From Iris pallida (taxonomy: Eukaryota; Streptophyta; Magnoliopsida; Asparagales; Iridaceae), in the NCBI GenBank assembly GCA_029216955.1, contig JANAVB010010791.1, forward strand, positions 6,726,246 to 6,790,245: a DNA stretch of 64,000 nt. Direction: 5' to 3'. The notes under the pieces were generated by a model. It searched no databases. It was given only the letters and a program-made list of their open reading frames with translations, and was not told the DNA's origin. The position numbers and the translations under genes were made by a program. Shown piece by piece: positions 11,491 through 21,153 of the stretch (within the stretch, counting starts at the first letter, position 1; each line of letters begins with the position of its first letter).

Positions 11491-11907
11491 ATGTTCTTCG
11501 ACGGTGCTTCGAGGACCGGACCTAAAAGCAATATAGTCGTCGGAGTCGGGGTAGTGCTGGTCTCCCCTTCCGGATTGGTGATTAACTGCGCTTATTCCCT
11601 CACAGAGCCCTGTTCTAACAATGTGGCCGAGTACAATGCTCTGGTCATTGGCCTCCAACTTGCAAGAGAGCTGGAGGTAGAATACCTTGAAGCATACGGC
11701 GATTCCCAACTAATCGTCAATCAGATCCGGGGCTCATACGAGGTCCGCCATGAAGACATGATCCCTTATCACCAAATAGCGATGGACATCATCTCGTTGT
11801 TCGAGGGGTTCTTCATCGAACATGTCCCCAGACTCTGAAATATCGAAGCTGATGCCCTAGCTGGTCTTGCCGCTTCCCTAGCAGTTTCGAATTATTATTG
11901 CCAATCA
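11491..11907 (+). pseudogene. pol: Second, archaeal-type RNase H (aRNH) of element I
   Basis: MFFDGASRTG (catalytic Asp), NVAEYNALVIG (Glu), AYGDSQLIVNQ (Asp) and EADALAGLA (last acidic residue) are all present, so the active site is conserved. A TGA at 11836 lies just before the last motif. A second RNase H of this type upstream of integrase is the hallmark of Tat-lineage elements. Confidence 0.88.
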
Positions 11908-13257
11908 GTGGATGTGATAGGCCACGAACTGGTCTATCCCAAGAACAATATACAATTTGTGGCGAGTTATTCCGCCCAGACGATCGATGATGCCCCAGAT
12001 TGGAGACAACCATTTATCGACTTCGTCGTCTACGATATCCTGCCCGAGAACCCAAAGGAAGCCACTTCCATCAGACAGCATTTTCTCAGATTCTTCTACG
12101 ATACAGAGACAAAAATGCCGTATCGTCACTCCTATGACAGATTACTGCTTCGGTGTCTGTCAAACGCAGAAGCCAAAGAAGCCGTACGAGAAGCTCATGA
12201 CAGTGTCTGCGGGGCCCACCAGCCCGGTCCTAAATTGTAAGACCGTCTTCGACGAATGGGCTACTATTGGCCCACGATGGTGGCAGATACGATAGATTAT
12301 GCTAGAAAATGCAAAGCCTGCCAAGTCCACGCGGACTTCATTCACCAACCATCCGAATTTCTACATCCGACAGTAGCGTCCTGGCCATTCGAAGCATGGG
12401 GAATGGATATCATTGGTTCAATCACCCCATCTTCCTTCCGAGGACATCGCTTCATACTTGCGATCACTGATTACTTCTCCAAATAGGCGGAAGCTGTCCC
12501 ACTCGCAGAAGTCAGGACTTCAAACGTGATCAGCTTCCTTAAGTATCACGTCATCTACCGCTTTGGACTGCCCCGAAGGATTATCCATGATAATGGTCCG
12601 CAGTTTGCAAGCCACGTATTCTATCGGTTTTGCGATAAGCACCGTATTCAGAATGTCGCTTCGACACCGTACAACCCGGCGGCGAACGGGTTGGCAGAGG
12701 CATTCAACAAAACAATCATCAAACTCCTCAAGAAGTTTGTCTCCTCCAACAAACGTGACTGGAACGAGAAGCTCGGCGAGTGTTTATGGACGTACCGTAC
12801 TACAGTCCGAATAGCTACCGGAAACACACCATTCTCTCTAGTATACGGGAGTGAGGCAGTTCTCCCATTAGAGACTCAAATACCCTCACTCCGCGTCGCC
12901 CTCACTTATCAATTGACGACGGATGACAACTGCCGACGTCGACTACAAGAGTTGGAGGCCTTAGATGAAAAGCACCTCCTAGCTCAGCAAAGGATCGAGC
13001 TATACCAAGCATGCATCTCCGGAGCTTTCAACAAGAAGGTCAAGCTCAGAACATTCCAAGTAGGCGATCTCGTTCTGGCAGTTCGGAGGTCGATGGTTAT
13101 GACGCATAAAACCGCCGGCAAATTCCAACCAAAATGGAAAGGCCCGTTCATCATCGAAGCTGTATTCTCCAACGGCGCCTACCGCCTCGCAAAACAAAAT
13201 GGAGACTTGCTCATGTTGCCCATCAACGATAAGTTTCTGAAGAAGTATTATGTCTGA
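11908..13257 (+). pseudogene. pol: Integrase of element I
   Basis: The HHCC zinc module is visible as HDSVCGAH then CKACQ. The catalytic triad is Asp in AWGMDIIGS, Asp in IHDNGPQF and Glu in NGLAEAFNK. The C-terminus has FQVGDLVLAVRRS and KWKGPFIIEAVFSNGAYRL, and no chromodomain follows. Stops interrupt at 12238 (TAA) and 12484 (TAG, where relatives usually have Trp). The natural end is the TGA at 13255. Confidence 0.9.
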
Positions 13258-13287
13258 AACAAAATCCTCAAGACATCTCAGAGTGTC

Positions 13288-13690
13288 GAGTCATGTTCCT
13301 TCCTGTACCACTGAACTTATATTCTGGTTCCATGCATAGAGTCATGTACCCGCTGGTACCTCTGAACTCATTCCCACATTTTACAATCACTCGAGTCACG
13401 TACATGCTGGTACCTCTGAACTCATTCTCCACATTTTCCAATCATACGAGTCATGTACCCGCTGGTACCGCTGAACTCACACTCACCATTCCCTAGATTC
13501 CCAAGTCATGTACCCTCTCGTGCCACTGAACTCATGTCCACAAACATCCCAGATTATCGAGTCATGCGTCCGTTGGTGCCACTGAACTCACACTTTCACA
13601 ATATCGAGTCATGTACCCACTGGTGCCTCTGAACTCACATCCTGGTCACTCTTTCAGATAGAAAGTTATGTATGATCATACCTCTGAACT
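13288..13690 (+). repeat. Eight-copy ~55-bp tandem repeat after pol
   Basis: Units start GAGTCATGTACC at about 13288, 13339, 13393, 13448, 13503, 13559, 13606 and 13664 (spacing 47-58 bp). Each contains GGTACCTCTGAACTCA or a variant. Tandem repeats in this position are known in Tat/Ogre elements and can seed satellite DNA. ORFs here are repeat by-products. Confidence 0.85.
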
Positions 13691-14013
13691 TCCTTCCTGG
13701 AGGAGATCCTCCCCCATGATCCAATACCCGTACTTCCAGTGCACAAAAAAGGGTAAGCGATCCATAAATTCCCAAGACGGTCGTGTCCTCATTACCTTTG
13801 AGTCGTTTTACTTTCGCCAAAAACAAAAACAAATCACCCCCTACATAGAACTTCCATGTCCTCATTACCTCTGAGTCGTTTTATGTACCCCCTCTTCATT
13901 GAGCCCACTCCTGCCATGTCCTCATTACCTCTGAGCGGGAAGGCTCCGTAGAAGAAACCTTCATACTTGACATGTCCTTATTACCTCTGAGTAAGTATGT
14001 CGGTTACCTTTTA

Positions 14014-14059
14014 ACCTATTATCTGTACCCACGCCCGGAGTACGACAAGGATAATAGGT
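14014..14059. other. Post-pol hairpin, copy 1
   Basis: ACCTATTATC pairs with GATAATAGGT (10 bp) around a 26-base loop containing GTACCC and GGAGTAC. It is followed directly by CCACAAATGTCC. Confidence 0.6.
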
Positions 14060-14250
14060 CCACAAATGTCCTCTGTTGACCACAAATGTCCTCTGTTGAC
14101 CACAAATGTCCTCTGTTGACCACAAATATCCTCCGTTGAGTCCACTCCTGCGATATCCTCATTACCTCCGAGCATGAAGACTCCACGGTAACACCTCCGT
14201 ACTTACCATGTCCTCATTACCTCTGAGTAAGTATGTTGGTTTCCTTTCAT

Positions 14251-14294
14251 CCTATTATCCATATCCTAAACCGGGGTACGCCAAGGATAATAGG
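14251..14294. other. Post-pol hairpin, copy 2
   Basis: CCTATTATCC pairs with GGATAATAGG (10 bp) around a 24-base loop containing AACCGGGGTACGCC. It is followed by CCCACAAATATCC, as in copy 1. Confidence 0.65.
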
Positions 14295-14444
14295 CCCACA
14301 AATATCCTCTGCCAAGTTTTTTTAGCATAAATCCACCATCTCGTCATGCCCCAGGAGCCCAGTCGCTCTACGGTATTCCCCTTTTCCTAATACCGAGAGC
14401 ACCCATGACCACTTTGCCATGGCTGTTTCGGATATCCTGACCAA

Positions 14445-14490
14445 ACTTGTTATCCATACCCAAAACCAAGGTACGCCTAGGGTAACAAGT
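14445..14490. other. Post-pol hairpin, copy 3 (diverged stem, still paired)
   Basis: ACTTGTTATCC pairs with GGGTAACAAGT (11 bp, one G-T pair) around a loop with ACCAAGGTACGCC. Compared with copy 2, two stem pairs differ on both sides (C-G to T-A, A-T to G-C), so the pairing is kept while the sequence changes. TCCACAAAT follows. Confidence 0.65.
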
Positions 14491-14569
14491 CCACAAATAA
14501 TCCCCCAGCAAGTCTAATTCCATAAACACCACAAGTACAAGAAAGAGAAGATAAGTCGAAACATGCTCA

Positions 14570-14575
14570 TTTATT
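14570..14575 (-). terminator. Poly(A) signal of the antisense gene (AATAAA)
   Basis: On the minus strand TTGAATAAATGAG contains AATAAA about 88 bases after the stop codon at 14663, a normal plant distance. Confidence 0.6.
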
Positions 14576-14662
14576 CAAAATTCAAAGTACTACATCATCT
14601 GGGATCATATCCCTTGACAAAAAAAAGAAGGAAAAAAGGACCAAAAGAAAACAGAAAACTGA

Positions 14663-16195
14663 TCACTGCTCCGGGGCACATAGTGTCGTGAGACGGTCCG
14701 TCAGCAAGGCAACCGACCGCTCAAACCTCTGTCTAGCTCGACGCTCCGCCTCTTGGGTCAGCGCTACCTCGTCCTCCAGATGAGCGTGAGCTTGCCAGTT
14801 GTCCTCAAATTTCTTAAAAGCCCGCTCCAGGTTAACAGAAGATCGGGTAACCTTCTCGGCCTCCTGAACAATTGACTCATGTTCCGCCTGAGCAGCCCTC
14901 AGCTCCGACTCCAGGAAGGCTAATTCCTTCTGAAGTGCGAGAATCTGCTCCTTCGTGTGAGCTAATCCACGAGAAGCAGCCTCCTCCCAAGCCCTACAAG
15001 TGTGACTTCGACGACCCAGCCTGTCGTACGAAGCAGAAAGCTTGTCAAGGTCCCCCTTTATAACCGGCCCGACGGTGTCTCGAGCGAGCTTTATCCTATC
15101 CCGAGCGGAAATAAGGAAGCCTCGCTCCCGTTCAATCGCAGCAGGCAAATCAGCCTGCCATAACACTAGCAATCGGGTCACGAGCTGATCAGCCTCTGCC
15201 AACTTGGGCTCCAGGAGCACAGCCAACCCCACCCCGCCAGGAAGAGTCTTCAAAGTTTCAATCTGACCCCGAGCACACCGCAGGGACAGAGAGAAAGGGG
15301 TCCCCCGTTCTACGGCAGCATCTACGCCCCTCTTTAAATGGCGGTAGAAGCTGTCGACCACATCCTGCGACACCTCGTCCAGAGCCTCCGAAGAAGCCGG
15401 CGTCAACGGGAGTGTAGCTGGCAGCACTGAAGAGGACACGACAGAATCCGCCGCCCCTGCTACTAGGGAAACAAACTCCGTACGAAAGGACGCCTAAACA
15501 GCGGTCAACTCCTCTTCAGCAGCCCGCAGAACCTGAATGCTCGGCAGGACCGAAAAGTCAGTCTCTGAAGCCGTATGAGCAGCAGAGGATGAGACAGAGA
15601 CCATCGCTCCTGGAACCAGCTCCCCTCCCATCTGCCCGGAGCTGGCAGGAGGCTCCTCGACATGAGTCGAAGAAGAAGAGAAAATGCTACTTTCCTCCGG
15701 ATCATGGTAGGCCGAACCTTCCCCAAGAACATCCGCTGTGGGAAGTAAAGGGTCAGGACCGGTAGGGCCAAGACAACCATGAATCGATTTGACCTGGAGG
15801 ATATGTTGATAGAGCAAATAAGCCCCCTCACTAGTCAATATTTGGCTTATCTTACCAGCGGAAGAGTGTGGAGGCTGAGGTTCGCCTACGGCCACCACGA
15901 CCTCTCCACCAGCGGCCTCCGAGTCGTGTATAATAGACTCCTCCACCCCTACACCCTCGGAAGGGGATGCAACGAGATCGACGTTGCCTTGCTGAAGTTC
16001 AGCGATCTCGGAGACAGGTCCGAAGAAACCTTCGTCACCCCGGGCCGAGGCCTCAGCAACCTGGAAGCCCCCAGCCGCCGCTGAGAGAGCCCCCGCAGAA
16101 AGGACCGCGGCACACATGTCGCTAATCAAAGCAGCAATGGCCGGATCAACTCCAGGGGTAGCAGACGGTTCAGGAGAGCCTGGTTCGTCAGACGC
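14663..16195 (-). CDS. Antisense gene exon 3: linker and coiled coil
   Basis: 511 codons including the stop, opening ASDEPGSPEPSATPGVDPAI. The first half is acidic and Ser/Gly/Pro-rich. The last 200 residues are predicted coiled coil by eye, with heptad-like runs such as EQILALQKELAFLESELRAA and EVALTQEAERRARQRFERS. One in-frame TAG (15496-15494) interrupts it. The final TGA is at 14663-14665. A coiled coil suggests self-association or a partner protein. Confidence 0.72.
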
Positions 16196-16275
16196 CTACA
16201 AAGAAAAAATGGTTAGGTCATATCTCCAAGAAAAAAGAAAGCCACAACAAGGAGATAGCTCTAACATAGTCGTAC
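16196..16275 (-). other. Intron 2 of the antisense gene (80 bp, phase 0)
   Basis: CCGGAG precedes the donor GTACGA; acceptor CATTTTTTCTTTGTAG ends at 16196. The length is typical of short plant introns. The exon 2 frame would stop four codons after the donor if unspliced, whereas splicing continues into the long exon 3 frame. Confidence 0.72.
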
Positions 16276-18713
16276 CTCCGGAGCAGCGTCAGTATTTTTA
16301 CCCCTCTCGGTAAGAAGCAATCCATGAGACCTAACGGCGGCTCTTTTCACAGAAAAGGTCGCTCTGCCGTCAGAAGACTCGCGTCTGACTCGTTTACGTG
16401 AGGGACCAGGCACAGCGGGAGGCTGTCCTCCCCTCACTACTTCCTCTTGTATAGAAAGTAACGGATCCTCCGCCAGTTCGTCTGGTGTGGTAAGCGGTTG
16501 ATCCGCTACTTCTTCACCCCCACCAGAAAGGGAGTCATCGCTATCATGATCATTATCCTCCTCAACCGACTCGGAAGATTCTGATTCAGGGAGGGGAGTC
16601 TGGAGCGCTAGTTGCTTTCTAGCCTTAGCCCCCTTGGGCTTCTCCTCTAAACCGGTACCCACGATGAAACTGGTACTCGGATCAAAATTAACAGGAGGCT
16701 TGTTCGCCATAACATGATACAAAGCAGCCACGTACAAAATTTCCTTCGGTACTATAGCATCGGGGACCGAAAAGCTGGCCCGAGTATGATAAGCATCATA
16801 ATAATTCCACGCCCTGACACCATCAAGAACGCTACCTTCAAAGCCCAAACAAGGGCTGGGACAGTCAAGGAATAACTGGCTATAGCCAAATTGGCAGGAA
16901 AACCTACTAGGCAGGTAGGGCTCCAAGTACACATTATCACGGTTACGATAAACCAGATGCGCGGGACGGATGTTGCGCAACCAGGTGAGCATATTCGGAG
17001 ATAGAAAGTGAGAAGGTCCGATACCATCAAGGTATACCTTCCTCACTTCCTCATCAAAAAAATGAGGAACAGACACAAAAAAGTTATACCTATCTACCCT
17101 CGCCAGCGCCCTCCGACAAGCTGGCATAGTATTATATTCCCAAGACTGGCGATGGCATTTGAAAAAGAAAGCGTCTTCATCTGTAGCATCTTTCGCTATT
17201 CCAGGTCCCATCAAAGACTTGTAGTGCATCAACAACCACCCCATCAAATAGTGGAAAGGTAGCTCTATGTGCTCAAAATCCAGCATCTTCTTGCGGGCAA
17301 TGACCTTAGACGAGAATGTTCGAAGACCATGGTGTATGCTACACACCATAGCCGGAAGAAGAGCCAGTCTAACTCCAAATACCAGCTTAACGGCAGGGAG
17401 AATGAAGTGGCGGCTGATCCTCTCAATAGAACCTGCTCCTCCTGAGACTACGCAGTTTCGTAGCCATATTATTAAAAATCCAGCCATGAGCGCCTTCTCT
17501 GACATCTGCCTGGTACCGTAGTAAAAATAGCTAAGAGAGTCAGTTTGACTCCCGAATATGTCGTTCTTGGACCGCGACTTCTTGACGCTCAACATCAGGT
17601 CCTTTATCTCTCCCTGGTTTCGAGGGGTTCGAGGAGTAACCTCGCCAGAAGGGTCAACTTTAAAAAGATAATTGACCCAGGATGTGGTGTGGGGAGCGGT
17701 CCCTTCTGAGCTATCCTCCTTTTTTATAGCCATCTTGTGACAAGCACTATGATGGCACAACAACTTCTGATACACTGCAACAAAACCTGGGACTCGTCGG
17801 TTCAAGTCTTCGAACTCCTCATTCAACGGGGTGTACACCTCGAAAGGCTCGTTCCCCCACGGAAGTTTGGAGACAGTATACATCTCATGGAGAGCAAGCC
17901 CCAACTCCCCTCCGGGTGCAAAGAACGTTTTCGTTCGCTGGTTATACATCTCCAAGAGCGCCACGAACAATGGTTTATTGATATGAAGCCCGTGACAAGT
18001 GCCCCGAATGGCATGATAAAGTCCCACCTCCTGTAGGAATGTTCCGTAGGTCTGCAGAACCCAAGTGGTCAAGTGGGCCCACGTAGAAGTGGGGTTTATC
18101 CAGTTCAGCAATGCCAGTCTGCCAACGGGATAAGATTTTTTGCGAGCGAGCCGATTCAGGAAAGTATTAGCTTGAGTGAATGTGAAGTTGGGACCGTATA
18201 CGTTCATGAAAGAACCTGGGGCCAGGCCCATCATGTACCGGAGGACGAAATCCTTACCCGCGTACGCTGACCGCATGTTCGGGTTATAATGGATGTCATC
18301 CATCAATATCCCTGATTGGGTAGGAGTTAAGTTACACACCATCTTCCTGTCCAACAACACCATATTGAACCACGACAGAGGATAATGACGCTCCATGAGA
18401 GGAATATGGATCGCCATCCCATCCAAAGAAAAATCCTAGTTCTCAGAGATCTCTAATACTCGGGGATTCTTTATGATTAAAGCGTCTCCAAAAAGGAATG
18501 AAGGCTTCAGGTATAATCCATCCAACTTCCCAGTATTCATCATGGCACGGAGATAATGGAGGGTCTGATTCTCGATGGCGTTCAACCTCTCCGAAGGCTC
18601 ATTAGCAAAAAATTGATTCAGCACGTACTTAACTAAGTCATCAAGATGCACGTCCAAGGCGAACTGATTTGATCCCACTAGGAGTTCACCCGCAGGATTT
18701 ACTGACAGATTCA
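16276..18713 (-). CDS. Antisense gene exon 2: PMD-like domain
   Basis: 813 codons. After a short N-part (SNQFALDVHLDDLVKYVLNQ) the region from about 18100 fits the plant mobile domain pattern: LYHAIRGTCHGLHINKPLF, VALLEMYNQRTKTFFAPGGE and LALHEMYTVSKLPWGNEPFE (known PMDs: ALLERW-xPETxTFHxPxGE-xTITLEDV-xxLxGLP). Further on are long helical segments, then an acidic SESSESVEEDNDHDSDDS stretch and the basic motif PSRKRVRR near the end. One in-frame TAG at 18438-18436 splits it; relatives are needed to say what stood there. The ORF starting at 18426 is therefore not the true start. Confidence 0.75.
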
Positions 18714-19205
18714 CTGAAGAAAGAGACGAAAGAAATAAGATTAGAAGATAGTCAAAATAAAAGAGCATTTGAAAGATTATTTGAGTCTATGCGGCTCGGG
18801 TCGTCACAGCCTCATGCGGCTCAGAACCAGATAGTCCATGCGGTTCGGTTCATCATAGCCTTATGCGACTCCGAGTCAGACGAGTCTATACAAATCAAGT
18901 CAGATAAGCTTATAAAGCTTCTGCGGTTCAGATTATGCGGTTCAAAGTCCGTACGAACTCATGCGGCCCTGAACAGACAGACTTATACGGCAATGAGCAG
19001 ATGAGCTTATGCGGTTCAAAAGTGAACTACGCTTATGCGGCCCAAACCGAGAGTATATATGCGGTTCAGATCGAGTATGACAAGCCCATGCGGCCTTCTG
19101 GGCGAAGTGCTTATGCGGTCATAACGACGAACCTTATACATGCGGCTTGTGCATAAGTTATGCAACAGAGCCATGGCAGTTAGGGTTCTAAAACAATGCC
19201 CTTAC
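18714..19205 (-). other. Intron 1 of the antisense gene (492 bp, phase 1)
   Basis: Donor GTAAGG at 19205 and acceptor TCTTTCTTCAG ending at 18714, with a polypyrimidine run. Splicing joins G and TG to give an in-frame Val codon, so the exon 1 frame continues exactly into exon 2. About a dozen ATGCGGC(T/C) motifs (18786-19145 on the plus strand) fill the intron. Confidence 0.72.
18786..19150 (+). repeat. ATGCGGC array inside intron 1
   Basis: TATGCGGCTC, CATGCGGTTC, TATGCGGCCC and similar words occur about every 25-40 bp. Plus-strand ORFs here are repeat by-products. Confidence 0.75.
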
Positions 19206-19347
19206 CAGCGATGGGCGGATGAACGTCGGGATGAACAGAAGGAACAGCGGCCGGCGGAGGAGTGGCCACGTTCATCGTCGCAGCCGCCGCAGAAGCGACC
19301 GTCTTTCCCTTCGTAGCCTTCGACGCAGCAGCCTTCTTGGGAGCCAT
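19206..19347 (-). CDS. Antisense gene exon 1
   Basis: ATGGCTCCCAAGAAGGC opens 47 codons plus one base: MAPKKAAASKATKGKTVASA, then an Ala/Thr/Pro/Val-rich stretch ending HPPIAG. It is Lys/Ala-rich and low in complexity, like many nuclear protein N-termini. It ends at CGCTG before the donor GTAAGG. The longer ORF upstream of the ATG would start inside the TATA/leader region and is not preferred. Confidence 0.7.
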
Positions 19348-19433
19348 GGGTGCTTGGGAGAGAAAGGAGTTAGAGCAGCAAAAGATCGAAGATAAGAGAG
19401 AGAAAAGAAGATTTCCCATAACGAAAGTGTTCC

Positions 19434-19441
19434 TATTTATA
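19434..19441 (-). promoter_or_regulatory. TATA box of the antisense gene
   Basis: The minus strand reads CTATAAATAGG, 94 bases before the ATG at 19347. The intervening leader is CT-rich (TCTTTTCTCTCTCTTATC) and the start context CACCCATGGCTC suits plant translation. Confidence 0.7.
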
Positions 19442-19616
19442 GACAAGGAAGGAACGCCTCGATCCGCGTGCAACACAATGACCAACTCTTCGGTCATCAA
19501 GGCAAAAAATGGCTGAATAATAGCCTGACTCTTGGGATCCTGGACCAAAAAAGCGGCTCTTAAGATCTAACAGCAAATCAAGAGCATTAAATATAGAAGA
19601 TTTACAAAAGATTTGC

Positions 19617-19760
19617 ACACGTGGCAGGAAGACGTGGCAAGGAGCTCATGCGGCTAAAACAGCCTATGCGGTTCAGGGAGTTATGCGGCCGAGATAAGCA
19701 TGCGGCTGGAAAGTTCCATGCGGCTAAGACAGAATATATCCCTGCGGCCCTCGCATAATC
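19617..19760. promoter_or_regulatory. G-box and ATGCGGC motifs upstream of the antisense gene
   Basis: ACACGTGGC (19617-19625) and ACGTGGC (19632-19638) are followed by five ATGCGG words (19650-19745). Seen from the antisense gene the order is ATGCGGC motifs, G-box, TATA, the same order as in the LTR promoter. Confidence 0.55.
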
Positions 19761-19805
19761 ATGCTTCTTATTCAAAGTATTTCAATTTTGCAAATTGAAA
19801 ACTTT

Positions 19806-19816
19806 GAAGGGGGTCT
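19806..19816 (+). other. Polypurine tract of element I
   Basis: GAAGGGGG followed by TCT immediately precedes the 3' LTR start TGTAGAAGCATG at 19817, the expected site for plus-strand priming. Confidence 0.8.
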
Positions 19817-21153
19817 TGTAGAAGCATGAAAAATGAGGAAAAAAATGGTCCATGCGGCCAAAAAGCCTCATGCGGCTCGAAAGGCCCATGAGTCCCATAC
19901 GGCTCAAGCATATAGGCAGTTCGAGTAAACTCATACGGCTCAGAGAGAAAGGCCACGTGGTATTCAAAACAGCTGTACCCAACGACGCATTTAATGCTTT
20001 GACGACTGACAGCTGACAGACGACAGACCTGACATAAAGTTGTCATAATGAGTGGCGCTGTCTGCCAAAGTTTCGGAAATAAGGAAAATCTTCAAAGTGG
20101 CGCTGTCTACCAAATCTTGAGGCAAGCTTATGCGGCCAGAATAAGATGAGTTCATGCGGCCAGTACAGAAAAAGCTATGCGGTTCAACCATAAAGGTCCC
20201 CCATGCGGCTCGGCTATGAGGACTCTCATGCGGCTCGGCTATGAAGACTCTCATGCGGCTCGACCATGAAGACTCCCATACGGCTCGGTCATGAACATAT
20301 TCATACGGCTCGGTCATGACAACCTTCATGCGGTTCGAGTATAGAGACTATTCATGCGGCTCGGTCATGAAACCTTTCATGCGGCTCAGTCATGACGACC
20401 TTCATGCGGCCCAAATATGAAACCTCCTCATGCGGCTCAACAACGATGATAGAACACGTGTCCTAAAGGTAATCAAATCTTGGGTCAGATCCCAATGATT
20501 TGGGACACGTGGCAAGAGAATGAATTAAATTGATTCATTCAGATTTGCAGATATCAGCAAATCATCATGATGGGGATTTATTGCAATCAACATTAATGAC
20601 TGACATAATTTGGCATAATCCTCATTAACGACCCAGATCCTTCACGCTCAAGATTAATGGCCCCGATTGATTACTTATCAGGCCGCCGCCACTTTGAGAG
20701 TGAGCAATCATTGCAAACCCTAATAATGCCCCCTACTATTATAAATAGCAGGGTGCCATTCCCTTACAGGATATAGACTGACAGAGAGAGATACGCACAT
20801 ACAGAGAGACATTCCCCCCAATAATCAGAGAGAAAATACATAGAGATCAATCCAGAGAGAGAAGTCAGAAGAGCAATACGAGGAGAGCAAGAAGAGCATT
20901 TCTTCATCAACGCCAACCATCTCGTCACAAGAGTCAAGGCTGTATACCGATCGTCCAAGGAGTAAGGCAGGGCTGCCGTCGCCTTCCCGAGCCTCTATCG
21001 TTATCCCCCAGAATCTAAAATAAACAATTGTACTTAGATTGCTGTACCTAGATTTTCGTCCCTAGGCTTTCTTTGTACAAGCGAGTTTGTAACGTGAAGT
21101 AAAAGTCCGGTCCTCCGATAATTGTTCTGTTCTTTTATATTTCATGGCAAATA
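19817..21153 (+). repeat. 3' LTR of element I
   Basis: Aligns to the 5' LTR from TGTAGAAGCATG to GGCAAATA (the final CA has become TA). It has its own ATGCGGC array (19850-20435), G-boxes near 20455 and 20505, and TATAAATA at 20740-20747. It keeps a 94-bp segment (20939-21032) missing from the 5' LTR. It is followed by GTCCC, the TSD. Confidence 0.93.

Larger units (their letters stand above)
13785..14330 (+). repeat. TCCTCATTACCTCTGAG repeats and a 4 x 20-bp array
   Basis: ATGTCCTCATTACCTCTGAG or a variant occurs about six times (13785, 13856, 13915, 13970, 14146, 14205). Inside the block, a 20-bp unit CACAAATGTCCTCTGTTGAC is repeated four times without gaps (14061-14140), the last copy with changes. 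The block is non-coding 3' region of element I. Confidence 0.85.
14570..19441 (-). pseudogene. Antisense three-exon gene, PMD-like, about 1,370 aa
   Basis: The unit runs against gag-pol: TATA (19441-19434), ATG at 19347, exon 1 to 19206, intron 1, exon 2 18713-16276, intron 2, exon 3 16195-14663, AATAAA at 14575. Both introns have GT..AG ends and keep the frame (phase 1 and phase 0). The joined coding length is 4,113 nt, a multiple of three. The protein has a Lys/Ala N-terminus, a plant-mobile-domain-like region, an acidic Ser-rich segment, a basic PSRKRVRR motif and a coiled coil. Two in-frame TAG codons (18438-18436, 15496-15494) break this copy. Antisense ORFs at this place are known in some Tat elements; PMD proteins (MAIN/MAIL1 relatives) are known from plant genes and transposons. 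Its job here is unknown. Confidence 0.75.
3297..21153 (+). mobile_element. Element I: Tat-lineage Ty3/gypsy retrotransposon with antisense gene
   Basis: A 17.9-kb element with LTRs of 1,238 and 1,337 bp, PBS, gag, PR-RT-RNaseH-aRNaseH-INT order, 3' tandem repeats, an antisense gene, PPT and an imperfect 5-bp TSD. The second RNase H before integrase and the long 3' region mark the Tat lineage of non-chromovirus Ty3/gypsy. The LTRs differ at roughly 2% of aligned positions by eye, mostly transitions, so insertion is fairly recent. All coding parts carry stops, so the copy is not autonomous. Confidence 0.92.

Noticed and set aside
4525..13257. Stop-codon reassignment or programmed readthrough of 18 stops
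   Set aside because: Stops of all three types lie inside conserved enzyme cores, and mutation by transition is a simpler explanation; no readthrough signal is evident.
14061..14140. Four 20-bp direct repeats as a CRISPR-like array
   Set aside because: Repeats are contiguous without spacers and the genome is a plant; it is a simple tandem repeat.
16261..18426. Treating the 721-codon minus-strand ORF as a stand-alone gene starting at 18426
   Set aside because: The same frame continues upstream across a single TAG to a splice acceptor at 18714, and downstream it ends four codons past a good donor. The three-exon model explains all the neighbouring minus-strand ORFs.
19180..19548. 122-codon minus-strand ORF from 19548 as a protein
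   Set aside because: Its first two thirds cover the TATA box and leader; the start at 19347 with good context fits better, and its end reads into intron 1.
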